Numbered from the stretch's first letter, positions 24,713 to 37,195 are shown. The stretch: 64,000 nucleotides of DNA from Acanthochlamys bracteata (GCA_019914995.1 CM034144.1:3503489-3567488); one strand, 5' to 3'. The notes: generated by a model from the letters alone, not told the origin. Translations and numbers: made by a program.

Positions 24713-27049
24713 CAATCTGGACTGTGAATGTTGCTTACAGTTATAAGATTGTAGTTTTACATTGAATGTGGAAACTTGTTTTTTATTTAGGGCTCATGAG
24801 GTCTTATTTTTGACACTTGTATTGAGGCTAAGAATTGTAGTTTCATGTACTTCATGAAGTGTTGGTTTATATATAACTAGAAATAAAGTTGTAATCGTTT
24901 CCTCAGTTGTTATGTCAATGTGGAGGTTTTTTGTGGAATGTGAATGTTTTTAGGATGTAAATGTGGATGTGATGCTTTCACTTTGCGATTCTTAATTATG
25001 TACATGTAGAAAGAGAGACAAACAGGTACTATGTGACTGGAATGTGAATGTTTTTGTTAATGTTATTTGTAATGTTAATGTTTTTCGTGAACAAAATATG
25101 AATTTCCAAACAGGTCCTATCTTGCAGTCCTATTGATTTCTGCTATTCATTTCCAAACAAGGTTTGCTTCATGAAAGTTGAATAACACTTACAGAGCTAG
25201 GGATCATCATTAGTACTCAAGATTCATAGCTTAGAACTTCGTTATAGTAATGTCGCACTGCATTTGAGAAACATTCGGCAAACTAGCTCACAAGATTCAC
25301 AGACAGAAACATAGCCAAATTGCTATAGGACATTGACTGCCAAAAGACAATTGCATATGATTAATCAATCTATTTCTTGTGTATGTTTACAAACTTTGTA
25401 CAAACTCTTTGTGAATCCCTCTAAGAAAAGCAAAAATAGCACATCTCGTGTCTATAAAAACAACAAGAACAACTTTGAAGATGCAAGAACTACCCTTCAA
25501 GGACGAACAACTCCTGCAGCATATGATAAGCTCCAGCCTTGTCCTCTTCTCCTGATTGAAAAAAAGCTTCACAGTACCATTTCGAAAAGAAAGTCAAGTC
25601 CAAACAAACACCCAATTAAAGAGCCAACTAAAATTGAAACACTAGAGAAGTTCAAAGTGATAAAGAAGTACATGAACATGCATGTGCTTGATTAAAAAGA
25701 TCAACATTACCTCAAGTATTTCCTATAAAAACATCTTATTTTAAATACCAACACATATATGCTTGAAATACTCATCTTAGAGATATACAACTAGAGAAAA
25801 GGGAGCATAATTAGTAATGTCAAATAGTCATTCCAAATCTAATTGCAGTATTACAATTTGGTGCATGTATCGAATCTTAAGATTAGCAAAGTACATAATA
25901 CATCAATCTGATGAATGTAATTGATATCCTTATATATTGACATGATCGAACACTCTAATTATATGCATCTATTGACAATTGCTTTTAGCAGATAAGAAAT
26001 GAACTGCTAGAGTTCCTAAGAATATAGATATTTTACTTCACTTTTTGAAATCAATAAACAGATTCCTATGCTATTCGAGTTTCAAGCAACTATTGCTGTG
26101 ACTATGGCGTGCATAGGTCTCCTCTCACATAAATCTTGAAAAGGAATTACTTAAGAAAAAACCACCATCATCCTTTGATTTGTGAATAAAGCTTGCAGGA
26201 GCTAGTTAAGCTAGACAGATGACTATAAATACAAAAATAAGCTTTTGCAATTCAACAAAATACCTAACACATATGTCTACTTTCAATCATCACAAACACT
26301 GATATGACTGAAGCTAGAACAAGCTCACAAATTCAGCAGCCAATACATAATCAAGGTGCTCTATTTGTCAAAGCAAGCAATTAATTAGGCAACCTCTCAT
26401 ATGTAGTTACAAACCTTATACAATAGATTCCTGGATTCATCTAGTAATCTTATTCATATCATATATTCAACACCTATCTCTCAATTCTAACAACTAAACT
26501 GCAATGTTGCCCTCAGTGGACAACAACAACAATTCACCCTTTTTCTAAAAAAAATACATAAATCAAATAACTCAAACAACAGCACAGGATGATGACAAAC
26601 TCAACGATAAAAAAAATCGAACAACATCCAAAAAGAAAAATCGAATGTTGGTCAGCCGCTACGAACGAAATAGGAATTGGGGCAATGAAAGCCAAAATTG
26701 ATGAAGGTAGAAGGCATATAAGGAGTAGAAGAGAAATTAATAGGTTGTTACCCGACTTTCAATTGCCGGGCTGCAATCGAATGCTCCAGCCACGGCGAAC
26801 AAAATTAAGGTTTATAGCTCACGACTAGCAGAAAAAAGAGATTTCATTGCAATCCAATACATATTTAGAAATTCATTACCTTGTATGTACTTGAATTTAT
26901 ACAATCCATTACATTCAAAGTTATATTTGCAATTTTAGTAATCCATTCTCATTCAAAGCCATGTATAATCTCCAAACATTTTCGAACAAAGACAAATTTT
27001 TTTCCATGTTCATTAAACAAAACAGATACATAAACACTTCATACAAATG
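24713..27049. other. Unassigned region
   Basis: No confident gene or element. The segment 24900-25090 repeats a 'gaatgtgaatg' motif also common in the arms of the MULE at 41.6-49.5 kb, so it may be an eroded arm of the older MULE whose transposase starts at 27050. A minus-strand frame at 25492-25579 looks protein-like (see findings). The ORFs at 25333-25695 (plus, 120 codons) and 26589-26828 (plus, 79 codons) have no recognisable domain. Confidence 0.4.
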
Positions 27050-27771
27050 AATAGCTAACTCCTCAGCAACACTATCTTCATCTTCATTTGTTACTTTATC
27101 TTCATCAACTCCACCAAGAACTATCAAGTAGAAAAACGAAGACACATATCGATTTCAAATTTCTTTCCAAACAATAAAGTAAATTAGGAGTCAAAAGGAA
27201 ATTACAATGCTTACTTTTTATGTTCTTTCTATCTAAATTTTCAGTATAATTTCGCTTGTCATGTTTAACACCGTACTTATTACAGTAAGTAGATTTCCTT
27301 CTAGTTTTGGCTTTGGCTCTTGAAGTATCTCTCTTCATACCTCCTTTAATTATAATATTGTCCTTATAAATATTTTCTTCTTTTATTCTTTCTTTAGTTT
27401 GTGAGATATTAGGATTTAAAAGTAAAACTTAAGAGTCATCAATTGGTGCTAATAAGCTATCATTGATATTTGAAGTGTCAACTGAAATCTTATCCCTTTC
27501 ATCAGTCTTCCTTACTTCTTTGAGCCGTAGTGACAGTTCTTGTGATGCTTCAACATGATTTGATATCCTTCGCCTATTTCAGCCGCTTCATAAAGCATTT
27601 GATTGAAAACTATCTTGCCCTTTACTAGTCTGCCAGCGTACTCGGCTCTATATTTGTTAGCTATTTTTATCCACATTTTAAGAACAAACTAATCTAGTAT
27701 CTCTATATCATGACTCTGAAAAATTTTTATAAAATATCCACAAGAAATCCACATAAATTCAAAAAGTTTAA
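27050..27771 (-). pseudogene. Old MULE transposase, C-terminal segment
   Basis: This is the last of three segments of one minus-strand FAR1-type MULE transposase. It includes the end of the SWIM-like region (LFEF.W.SC, second half degraded), a segment matching the 46200-46400 part of the younger MULE, and the zinc knuckle CNKYGVKHDKRN near 27260 with its final cysteine replaced by tyrosine. An acidic tail (EDEDSVAEE) lies near 27075. A solo LTR (27772-28102) separates it from the middle segment. It is homologous throughout to the transposase at 44520-46866. Confidence 0.8.
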
Positions 27772-28102
27772 TGTTACAATTCGTGATCATACGAACTGCG
27801 AAGTTATTCTAATGCTAGATAAACTAAGCAACTAAAAGATAAAACTAGAATTAAAATAACTAATTCAGCGCTTCTTCCCTTCATTTTAACGAGTACAAGC
27901 ACTTTTATTTATAGTTAAAGCTCTTCCTTTGTGACTGAAACTTTAACTCTATTACAACTCTACTAAAGTTAGGACTTGAACCTAACCTGAACACTTAACA
28001 CTAGTTTTCTAATGAAGCTCCTAATCTCAAAACTCTAAACTTCTAGATATAGTTTATACTATAGTGGGCCATGGTAGGAGCTCGATGGCCCATAACATAA
28101 CA
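27772..28102 (-). repeat. 331-bp solo LTR inserted in the old MULE transposase
   Basis: The insert has TG...CA ends: plus-strand tgttacaattcg at 27772 and ataaca ending at 28102. It breaks the SWIM region of the transposase at a point where the younger MULE at about 46128 is continuous. On its minus strand a TATAAATAAAAG box, as expected for an LTR promoter, lies near 27920. The flanking 5-mers (GCAAA and TTAAA on the minus strand) match at three positions, so the target duplication has decayed. Confidence 0.7.
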
Positions 28103-28919
28103 TTTGCATCACACTTATCTTCCTTTATTGATGAATGAAAATATTTTTCACTCATGCCGATCAGCCTCCGATCGAGATTTGTAAATATAAGTCGTATAAC
28201 CATCGCTACCCTTTCATCATTGTAAAGGCATACTCTGCTTCAACTTTCTTAAATTTCATCTTGAACTTCTCGTACACATTCTTTATATATACTTTTATTG
28301 TACATTTCAAGACAAGTGAATTATCATAGATAATACAAGATGACTGTTCACTGACGTAATCCTATTTTTTTTCTTTTCAAGCATTATACTCAAAACACTT
28401 ATCGTTCTTCAATACCAAACTTTCAAAGGGTTGCATTTTGTTGGAAAAAATTCTTATATTTAGCATTCATACGTTCAGAGCGTCCGATAGCATTGTGCTT
28501 GTATAGAATATATTTCAAGTGATAGATAGGTGACCACTTTCGCCTAATCTCTTATATTCCTTAGAGCCTTTTATTTTTCTATAACTCATATGCACACATG
28601 AATTCCTCCCGCATCTTTTAAAGGGTGTTAGGAATATAAGTATCCATAGTACACGACTTAATATCTTTTTTAAATTTTGAATTCTTGGAAAAAATATGTG
28701 AAAGCTTTTCAGCGAATTCATTCATAATATGCCACAAACAAATCTACGTCGCATATTTGGGAACACTTTCGCAACAATTGCTATCATAACTCTGTTTTGA
28801 TCAATCATGATTGAAAATAAGGAACGTTCTCCCATAGCTGCGAGCCATATTTAAAAAAACCGCTGAAATAGTTCTTCTTTCTTATCGAAAAGCAATACAA
28901 CCAAACTGAATTGACTATA
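28103..28919 (-). pseudogene. Old MULE transposase, middle segment
   Basis: The minus strand, read from 28919 leftwards, matches the younger transposase from its VIQHMQS region to the segment before the SWIM finger. Recognisable pieces are SIMIDQ followed by a degraded 'RVMIAIVAKVF', 'RRRFVC', LSHIFSKNSKFKKDIKS and, near the SWIM finger, FNSSIKEDKCDA. Stops and frameshifts are frequent. The gypsy 5' LTR starts at 28920, and the transposase resumes at 40808. Confidence 0.85.
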
Positions 28920-29454
28920 TGGTACAGTGAGCAATCTGATGAATGTCGTTGACTTGATTGAGCAGCTAGTTGGGGCAGCTGGTGACTTCTAGATGGGCAC
29001 AACTGGACTACTCAATGTGTCAGCAGGAGATGAAGCCTGACTTCCTACTAGGCTTGTTGCTGGGCTTACTGATATGCTCATTGTCATTGCTAATACAGCT
29101 ATAGTAATAATCTTATATATCTTTAATTCCCTATACTTAAGAATTTTACAAGAATTAGAATTAGTCATTTATTTCTTTGCCAAAATATAGGTCTTTACTT
29201 TCTTTCTGAATTGTAGTTTAATGTAGTTAAGGACTCTTTACTTCCTCTCCTATTTATATGCTTGTAAATCTTTTCAAAGGTACATTGTATTTGAGTTAAT
29301 CTTGAACCATCTTTTCATTATTCGGCATGCTTGTAATCAATGAATATTGGATTTCTATTTCTCTTATTTTGATATTCATAAGAATCAACAGAGCAAGTAT
29401 TAGTGTGAAGAAACTATCTTATAAGCGAGTTTGATTTGAAGATCTGCTGCATCA
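28920..29454 (+). repeat. Gypsy 5' LTR
   Basis: The LTR starts TGGTACAGTGAGC and ends CTGCATCA. It aligns along its length with the interrupted 3' LTR, sharing the ACTGGACTACTCAATGTG box, the AAAATATAGGTCTTTA box and the CATTATTCGGCAT box. Its length of 535 bp is close to the 512 bp left in the 3' copy. The clear divergence between copies means the insertion is old. Confidence 0.9.
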
Positions 29455-29457
29455 GTT

Positions 29458-29470
29458 TGGTACCAATTTT
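29458..29470 (+). other. Gypsy primer-binding site (degenerate)
   Basis: Three bases after the 5' LTR the sequence reads TGGTACCAATTTT. The first part resembles the TGGTATCAGAGC complement of initiator methionine tRNA used by most plant gypsy elements; the second half is eroded. Confidence 0.55.
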
Positions 29471-29545
29471 CCTAGGTGAGAAAATTTGTTAAAATTTTCT
29501 CGCTCTGTTGAAAAAAAAAGTCAGAAATACTGCCAGTAAGACAAG

Positions 29546-30435
29546 ATGCCGCCGAGAACACGTAGCACTGTTGGCGATTACATAGACGAAGATCAAGAGT
29601 ATGATCATATAACACAATTACATAAAAAAATAGCACATCTTATCGATAAGGGCTCAGCACTTACGCGCAACCAGAATTGTCGGTACGGGAGATGGATCTG
29701 ACGTTGATTCCGATGGTAGCGACGGTGTTCATGATACAACTCCACATAGACGATTTGCATATGGAGACATGGAAAACAGGAATACGTATAGAGATATCTG
29801 AATTTCATGGTGGACTCCAACTTGAAGAATTTCTTGATTGGATAGGCATTGTTGATGATATCTTTGATAAAGAAGTTTCCAACCACAAAAGAGTACCTCT
29901 ACTAGCTACAAGGTTCAAGACAGAGCAGCAACTTGGTGGCGTCAACTGAAGCTTTCAAGAACTCGAGAGCGTAAAGCCAAATTTTTAGAATGAGAGAAGC
30001 TAAAGAAGAAACTAAGGGCTGAATTCTTACTCTATAACTTCCAGCAGTTAATCTACACCAAATTACAAAATCTGCGCCAAGGTACAAAGACAGTAGATGA
30101 ATACACAACTGAATTTTATCAGCTACTAGTACGTAATGACATTCAAGAAACTGAAGATCAATTGGTGTCACGATATATTATAGGCTTACGAGCGCAAATT
30201 GAAGAGGTTATACTTCCGTTTGACCATATTAATGTGTCTGCTGCACACTAGAGGGCTATACAAGTGGAGAAACAAATTTCAAAGAACATCAACCTCTCAG
30301 TTTGGATCCAATAGCACCAACCGCATTGGATCTTATAACAACCGACCATCATCAATTTTTTGTTGTTTTAATTGCAGTGAATCTGGACATAAATTTTCTG
30401 ACTTCAAGAATCCAAAAAAAAAAGGACCATGTTAG
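29546..30435 (+). pseudogene. Gypsy gag remnant
   Basis: An ATG at 29546 opens a frame beginning MPPRTRS. A shift near 29690 leads to a DVDSDGSDG stretch, then EFHGGLQLEEFLDWI and an RFKTEQQ region typical of the retrotransposon gag domain, followed by LRQGTKTVDEYTTEFYQL (about 30070-30120). The CCHC zinc knuckle near 30360 reads CFNCSESGHKFSDF: three ligands are present but the fourth cysteine is phenylalanine. Several stops are present. Confidence 0.85.
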
Positions 30436-30639
30436 GTGAAATTGATGACTCCATGGAAGAAAAAATAGAGTTTATTGACGAACCACAATTTGATGATGAA
30501 ATCTCTTAAGAATTTGTTGAAGGAGACTTAGGCTCTCTATTAATGGTACGTCAAACATGCTTAACCCCAAGGACCAACTATGATGACCAGCAACGCAACA
30601 ATATTTTTAAATCTACTTGGTGCTACCTTTGCCTAACAG

Positions 30640-31870
30640 ACCACATTATAGGATGAGCCCCAATAAACATGAGGAGCTGCGTAGACAGTTGAAGAATTAC
30701 TTAACAAAGGACATATCAGAAAAAGCCTCAATCCATGTGCAATTTCAGCTCTTCTAACACCCAAGAAGGATGGGTCTTGGCATATCTGTATAGACAACCG
30801 TCAACAAACAAAATCACTGTATGATTTCGTTTTTCTATTCCTCGCTTAGATGACCTATTGGATCAAATTATTAGCGCACCAATATTTTCTAAGCTAGACC
30901 GAAAAAGTGGATATCATCAAATTAGAATTAAACATGGTGACGAATGGAAGACTTCATTCAAGACACCAGAAGGTTCATACAATGGTTGGTTATGCCATTT
31001 GGACTATCTAATGCACCAAGTACCTTTATGCGAGTTATGAACCAAGCCTTATGCCCATTCATTGGAAAATATGTTGTTGTATACTTCGACGACATTTTGA
31101 TGTATAGTAAAGACACCAATCTACATCTTCAGCATCTACGGGATATGTTAAGTGTCCTGCACAAACAACAATTTTTCACTGCGAGACAAAAATGTGTCTT
31201 TATGACACCAAAGGTACTATTCTTTGGGTATGACGTGTCCGGTGATGGGTTGGCGGGTAGATGATTTCATGATTGAGGCAGTGAAATAGTAGCTGAAACT
31301 GAAGACTACTACTGAAGCTTGTAGCTTTCATGGTTTGGCGTCATTCTACAGAGTTTCATCATCCCTCACTTCAGCAGCATTATGGCTCCTATAACTGACT
31401 GCATTAAAACAATCAATTCTAATGGACACAAAAAATATACAGAGCATTTCAACTCATAAAAGATCGTTTGACTACTGCTCCTACACCGATCTTTCCTAAC
31501 TTTTCTCAACCTTTTGAACTCCACTGTGATGCATCTAAGGTAGACATTGAAGCAGTACTTAGTCAGTCAAATCGTCTTGTAGCATTCTTTAGTGAAAAAT
31601 TGTCTAAAGCCAAGATCAAATACAAGACCTACGATGTGGAGTTCTATGCCGTTGTACTAGCTATGAAGCATTGACAACACGACCTCTTTCATCGTGAATT
31701 CATTCTTTATACTGACTATGATGCATTGAAACACCTCCACACCTAGGACAAGATTTCTGCTCGCCATGCATCTTGGGCAACATACCTACAACAATTCACA
31801 TTTGTCCTGAAACATAAGTCAAGTGTTATTAATAATGTTGTTGATGCATTAAACAAACGACATTCCTTAC
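30640..31870 (+). pseudogene. Gypsy reverse transcriptase and RNase H remnant
   Basis: The RT domain begins with a PNRPHYRMSP-like frame near 30635 and continues with [21 protein letters not shown] (near 30885), [18 protein letters not shown] and the catalytic [11 protein letters not shown] (near 31083-31115). RNase H follows at 31488-31675, with ELHCDASKVDIEAVLSQ and FFSEKLSKAKIKY. The frame changes at about 30945 and stops occur between domains. The protease region expected between the zinc knuckle and RT is missing: the sequence passes from an acidic linker to the RT start within about 200 bp. Confidence 0.9.
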
Positions 31871-31879
31871 TATCCACTA

Positions 31880-32753
31880 TGATTATTAAGATACTTGGCT
31901 TTGAATCCTTTCGGCACTTCTTGAAAACTGACCCTTACTTTTCTAATATTTTGGCATCCGTTCGAGCTAGAGAAATGTGTGAAATTTTATTGCAGGATGG
32001 TTATCTTTTTCGAGACAACTAGCTTTGTATCCGAGACCGTAGCCTACGTACACAGATTATCAGCGAACTTCATGGAGAAGGACATGTGGGGCGAGATTGT
32101 ATACAGCTAGTTTGCTCCTCCTATTTCTAGCCAACTATTCACAAAGAAGTAGAGCAATACATGGAGTGATGCTGCATATGTCAAGTTTCTTAAGGGCACA
32201 ACTACAAATGCTGGATTATATATGCTTTGCCCATTCCTACTCAACCGTGGACAGACTTAAGCATGGACTTTATTCTGGATCTTTGAAGAACATAGAGAGG
32301 ATACAATTCCATTTTCATGGTGGTTGATTGGTTTTGCAAAATAGCTCACTTCATACCTTAAAAAAAAACCACATATACGATTAACATTGTCAGTTATATT
32401 TTTGCCAAAAAAATCGCCTTAATAGTTTACTTGCATCTATTGTGTCTGACAAGGACGCGCACTTTCTTAGTCATTTTTGGCACAGTCTATAGCGAGTGGT
32501 GGGCACAAAACTAAATTTCAGTAACGAGTTTTATCCACAAACTGACGAGCAAAACCAAGGTAACAAATCAAACGCTAGGCGACTTACTACGGTGTCGTGT
32601 GGGTGACCACACCAAGTCATGGGATCAGAAACTATATCAAACACAATTTGAAAACAATCATGCCATCAATAGGAGCTCTGGCTTTAGCACCTTTGAGATA
32701 GTATACACGTTGATTCCGCGTGGACCGTTGGATCTCCTTCCCTTTCCTACTAA
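31880..32753 (+). pseudogene. Gypsy integrase, N-terminal and core part
   Basis: After RNase H, fragmented frames cover the integrase. The core shows a SDKDAHFLSHFW-like stretch (near 32445) and a FSTFEIVY segment (near 32680) followed by PRGPLDLLPFP. The reading is interrupted at 32754, directly after a lysine codon, by the PIF-type element and resumes at 37554. The catalytic core is too damaged for activity. Confidence 0.8.
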
Positions 32754-33847
32754 GGGTCTGTTTGGAATAAGAGTAATGGAGAGCAATTGGGAGTAAGTGA
32801 ATTAATTACTCTCAATTGCTCTTGTTTGGCAATAAATTCATAAGATTAATGGAGGAAATTGCACTCTCCATTAATCTTATATGGGGAGTAATTCGTTACA
32901 CCCCAATGTGGGATGTAACCAAGTGAAGAGTAATTTTGATAACTGTTGTATTTATGAAGTTTCTATTTTATCCTTATTGTTTTGTTTTATTTACCGAGTG
33001 GTTTCTTTTTTCTTCATTTCACTCAATCAGCCGCACCTTCTCTCCCTGCACCGGGCCTCGCCGCCTCGCTGCGCCTTGCCGGCAAGAGCCGTTGATCCAG
33101 GTAAGTTCGAGGGCTGGTGAGATCGTTGAATTGAAGAAGAAGAAGAAGAAAAAGAATCGAGTGCCTTGTGACAGACGCAAACTTGAGCAATCAATCCAAA
33201 GAAGTAACTTTCAGTTTCTTTCTCAATCAAACCTTTTATGTTCTTACCTTCTGCCACAATATTCCAATTTTAGTAAGCTCTGTGTAGGATTGTCTTGTTG
33301 TTGTTGTTGTTGGTTCTCGCAGTGGCGGAGTTACAAACATGATTGGGGGAATGAAGTGGAGGAGAAGAAGTAGATCAAACCACTTTCGATAGCTGCAATG
33401 GGGAGTTCTTCATGTTCTTGTTTCTTTCATTTCAGGGTAAGTTAAAGCAGCTTGATTTCGTACGATACGAACTATTCGATGAAATGCCTCAATGAGAACA
33501 CTTTTTTTTATTTTAGTGATTAATACTTGTTACTTTATTGTTTGTCAAGAGATATGATGGTTCAAGCGTTTATTGGATATTTTGGTGTGAATTATGGTAG
33601 ATTTGCAGATAATATTTGTCCCAATATGTTTGGGTGCTGGACAACTGTTGTGTAATGTTCTTATAGAATGGACAAAATTAATTGTCACGATCAGTTTCTC
33701 ATGCATAGATTCATAAAAGTTTGATGAGATTTTCTCTTGTAGGAAGAATCTCAAATTATGCAGAAAGCTATTTATAGCCTTTGTTATGAATTCCACAGAG
33801 AATGCACTTCATTTTGGTGCTGAACAAATCTATCTGCTAAACTGCAG

Positions 33848-34085
33848 ATTCCAGGATTTGGGGCTTATAAGCTTCTAGGTCTTTTGAAAGGGTTTTCGCC
33901 AAGGTCAGAGGTAAGCTGTTCTCCCCTTTGAGAGTGAGTGCCCTTGTAAATCAGAATTGACATGTAATGTTGCAATTTCTTGTGCCATCTAGGAGGACAT
34001 AGAGGATGAGAAGAGCAGAAAGAAAAGGGAAAAGATGGAGAAAAAAGCATCCAGAGGCAAAATTATCAAGACGAGAACAAGATGA
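33848..34085 (+). pseudogene. Captured 3' exons of a TMEM208/SND2 (DUF788) gene
   Basis: Two exons are preserved. Exon 33848-33910 follows a clean CTGCAG acceptor and encodes IPGFGAYKLLGLLKGF and six more residues up to the donor GTAAGC. Exon 33993-34085 follows ATCTAG and encodes a strongly basic tail (SRKKREKMEKKASRGK, then KTRTR) and a TGA stop. This is the C-terminus of plant TMEM208 homologues, the SND2 factor for SRP-independent targeting of proteins to the ER. The phase and boundary fit splicing. The membrane-spanning upstream part is absent, so this is a captured fragment, not a working gene. Confidence 0.82.
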
Positions 34086-34573
34086 TATCTTATACTTGCT
34101 TGCTATGTACCTTTTAAGTGGTGGTGAGTCGGGATACTCTAGATTATAATATTATCTTTATATATTATAATCATGTCTTAGGAGATGGCAAAATTTGTGA
34201 GTGGATACTTATGTATAATGATTTGGGAGATTCACTCGTTATATTATTGGTATAATCTCTCTTGGATTTTGTAAATTTATAAGGGGGCAGTTCCAATTCA
34301 GCATCGCATTTTCTTTGTTATGTGATATGCTAGCCAATCTGTAAAGGAAGATTGGTTGTAAGAGTATAAGTTTACAAATAACATTCTCCATCACCGTAAT
34401 TCTATGTTTTCAATGTTGTAATTGTTAAATTTTGATTTGAATGTAGTTTACTTTATGGTCCTATGAAATGATAATTGAGCGAGTATATATTAAACATTAT
34501 TGACAATTTTGTTTGCTGGGATAGTGTAATAACTATAACTTTGTGGACTGCAGGAAGCTATTGTAAGAAATAG

Positions 34574-36917
34574 TGGCCTTAACATGCAATGTCTCTTATT
34601 TAGTTTTTTTTTTTTTTTTCCTTTCTTCTTCCTTCCTTCCTCACTGTTCTGCCCTAACCCATCAGCCGCTACTGCTCCGGCTCCTCTCCGGCGTGAAATC
34701 AACCCCTTTCTTGCAATATTCACTTCATTTCATTTTCTCAAGCCATTCTCCTTCTCATTTCCGGCGAGCTACGCTGTGCGGGACAAATTTTCAAAATTTG
34801 TCCGGCCATTTTGCCGGCGTTCCGGCGAAGGTAAGTAGATAGAAACGTTCCCCTTAACTTGGTAAGTCTTTTTCCTCATTTATTTGCGTTGATTTTCAGC
34901 TCCGTTAGTTAATTTCGTGTGAGTTCGCCGCCGGACGTTATTTCGTCGATTTCGGCCGCCGGCGACAAAATTGAAGCTCGTCGTGTATTCCATTGGATTC
35001 TACTAGCAGTGTTGGTCATTTTTACTGCTTTGAACGCACTTTGCCGGAACCCAAGCTCGCACTTTTTCGGCGAACTTTTCGGGCGAACTTTCCGGTGACT
35101 TGGTTATGAAATCGTTGGACTGAAAATACGCAACTTGTTGCCGATTCAAGTCGTTTTAGCATTCGATCGTCTCGCCTCGTCGGTAAGCTTCTTGGATTCG
35201 TTAGTTAGTCGTTATTGTATAGTGGATTAGGAATTTGAATAAACCGTTGAACGAATGAAATTCTAGAATGGTTCACCGTATGCTATTAAATCTTGAACTC
35301 AAACTTAGTTAGATATTTATTACAAGTATTTGATTTAGTTTTCATTAGCGTGCTTATTATTGAATATGCTCGTATGCACGTTAGGTGGTACGAGTGACTT
35401 GAATTCGGACGGTACGGCTTAGAGTTGACAGTTGATATAAATACTTGCTTGGACTACAGGTGAGGGTTACCGTGCCACCTTTTCTTCCTAAATTAACATT
35501 AGGCTTTTGGCACAGGTAGCATTCACTTTGAAAATTCTGACGTACTTTGTCATTCTCGTTATATATTATGATTTATCCTTCATGCTACATATGCCTGTAC
35601 ATGCTTAGGTTTATTTTACATCATGTTTATAGTTAGTACTAGCATGTTTGCATATTGTAAATTATGTGGCATAATTATGAGAATATGCTATACACATGTC
35701 AATACCTTCCTTTCATATATGCATAATTATAATCACGATAGCATTGAAGGCATTGTGCATAGTATGTTCATTGAGTGAAAACCTATTATGTTGCATCTAC
35801 TTGTTAGAGACTGTCGTAACCTATTTTATTATATATGCTTGAATGAGATATTGATACGGTGAGTCCTAGGAAATACTGGGCACCGAAATAGATAGCCGAT
35901 GGGTCTCAGGATATACTGGACATCGAGTTATAAGTTATGGATTACCGGTGGATCCTAGGATATACTGGGCACCGAGCTGTGATGATATTGTTTGCCGGTG
36001 GATCCCAAGACATATTGGGCACCGAGCTTGCTAGTGGTTTGATATATATAAAAGTATTACGTATGCATGCTTGTATGATACACCCGATAGCGTGATGTGA
36101 GTTGGAGATGTGATCTCACTCAATCGTCTATTGGTATGATTGTTACACTTGATGCATTCGCATACTTCATAACATATATTTGCTTGTATGTGTGCACTAT
36201 ATATATGTATAAATATTATAGTCTTGAGAGTGTCGCACAACATTGTTTAATATTATCGTATATCTCTGCTAAGTACTGAGTCGGTATGGGACGATTCGGA
36301 CTTAGTAGAACCTGATCTGATCTATCGTTGCATCTGCTTCGTGTAGATAGTACTATAATGCCTACTTAATTCATTATCTAAATTGGGCATTCTGCTGTTT
36401 TACCTCACTGAGACTAGGCTCACCCTCTTTTCTCTTTTTTGGCCTCTCCCAGATAGGTCAGAAGCTAGCGGTCGCTGATCCAGATTCTGTATTGCTGGGT
36501 CGAGAGCGCACGGATAGTATTTTATAAATCTTTGGCATGTAGTTAGCTCTGTAATCCTCGAAGGGCATTGACTTTTCTTATACTTTATTGTATATAGTAT
36601 TGCAATGGTATTTATTTTGGGATTATAATAGGTGTCGGTGGCTACCGGTAGCCCATAGATATTTTTGCTGATTTTAGTATTTATATGATTTTATTTATTT
36701 TGTTCTGTTTTGTCGTTATTAAGTGATTTGTTGCGATACAAGTTTTCACTTGAAATTATAAGGAAGGTTTTGCCGAAATTTTATTTTATTTTTGAAAATA
36801 TTTGGTGAACCGCTTATGATGTTTTTGGATCAGGCTTACTGAATTGGGCCGAGTTTGGATCTTATTTATACTCGGTTTAGTACAGTGCCGGTCAAGTCCT
36901 AATTTTGGGTCTTGATA
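34574..36917 (+). repeat. Solo LTR of a Tekay/Del-like gypsy element
   Basis: The segment begins TGGCCTTAAC and ends GGGTCTTGATA, flanked on both sides by AATAG (34569-34573 and 36918-36922), a perfect 5-bp target duplication. Its content is that of a long chromovirus LTR: CCGGCG-rich leader (34680-35110), about four tandem copies of a ~55-bp GGTGGATCCTAGGATATACTGG-type repeat at 35855-36030, and a CTCACTGAGACTAGGCTCACCC box near 36405. No internal region or second LTR is present, so it arose by LTR-LTR recombination. The terminal CA has become TA. Confidence 0.8.
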
Positions 36918-36925
36918 AATAGTAT

Positions 36926-37030
36926 GTTCACAATTTGACCAACTTTATCCAGAAAGTTTTTAGAGTAGCAGCCGAAGAGAAGCAACTTTTTGTCGGTGAC
37001 TGCAACTGGGGAGAAGTTGATTTGAATGGT
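36926..37030 (+). pseudogene. Captured SSRP1 (FACT complex subunit) exon fragment
   Basis: An open stretch of 35 codons reads HNLTNFIQK near the start, then EEKQLFV and NWGEVDLNG. The last motif and the LTNF...EEKQL spacing match the N-terminal PH-like domain of plant SSRP1, the HMG-box subunit of the FACT histone chaperone. The fragment stops at a point that may be an exon end (GG followed by TTAA). It starts four bases after the solo LTR duplication, so the LTR struck at the edge of this captured piece. Confidence 0.7.
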
Positions 37031-37060
37031 TAAAATCAGTAAAACAGACTTTAAATTTTA

Positions 37061-37195
37061 GAGTTGGCAGGCAGGGATGATTATTTGAGGAGCTTGTGTG
37101 AGAATATGAATTTGTTTGAAAATTCACGGCATCACATAAAGGTAGGGAGAAGGGGTGATGGAGTGTTGGATATGTTGACATTGGGTTTGAAATGA
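37061..37195 (+). pseudogene. Captured coding-like fragment, family not recognised
   Basis: After a TTTTAG acceptor-like site, a 44-codon frame reads ELAGRDDYLRSLCENMNLFE, continues with HHIKVGRRGDGVLDMLTLGLK and ends in TGA. The composition and the well-formed end suggest the C-terminus of a conserved plant protein. I cannot name it. It differs from SSRP1, so it may be a third captured gene or a different exon arrangement. Confidence 0.5.

Noticed and set aside
32936-33373. 145-codon ORF within the PIF-type element
   Set aside because: Low-complexity lysine and leucine runs, no domain, no sign of capture; the supported captured exons lie further right.
34573-34842. 84-89-codon ORFs in the 34.6-34.8 kb region
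   Set aside because: They fall in the leader of the solo LTR and are pyrimidine-tract artefacts.
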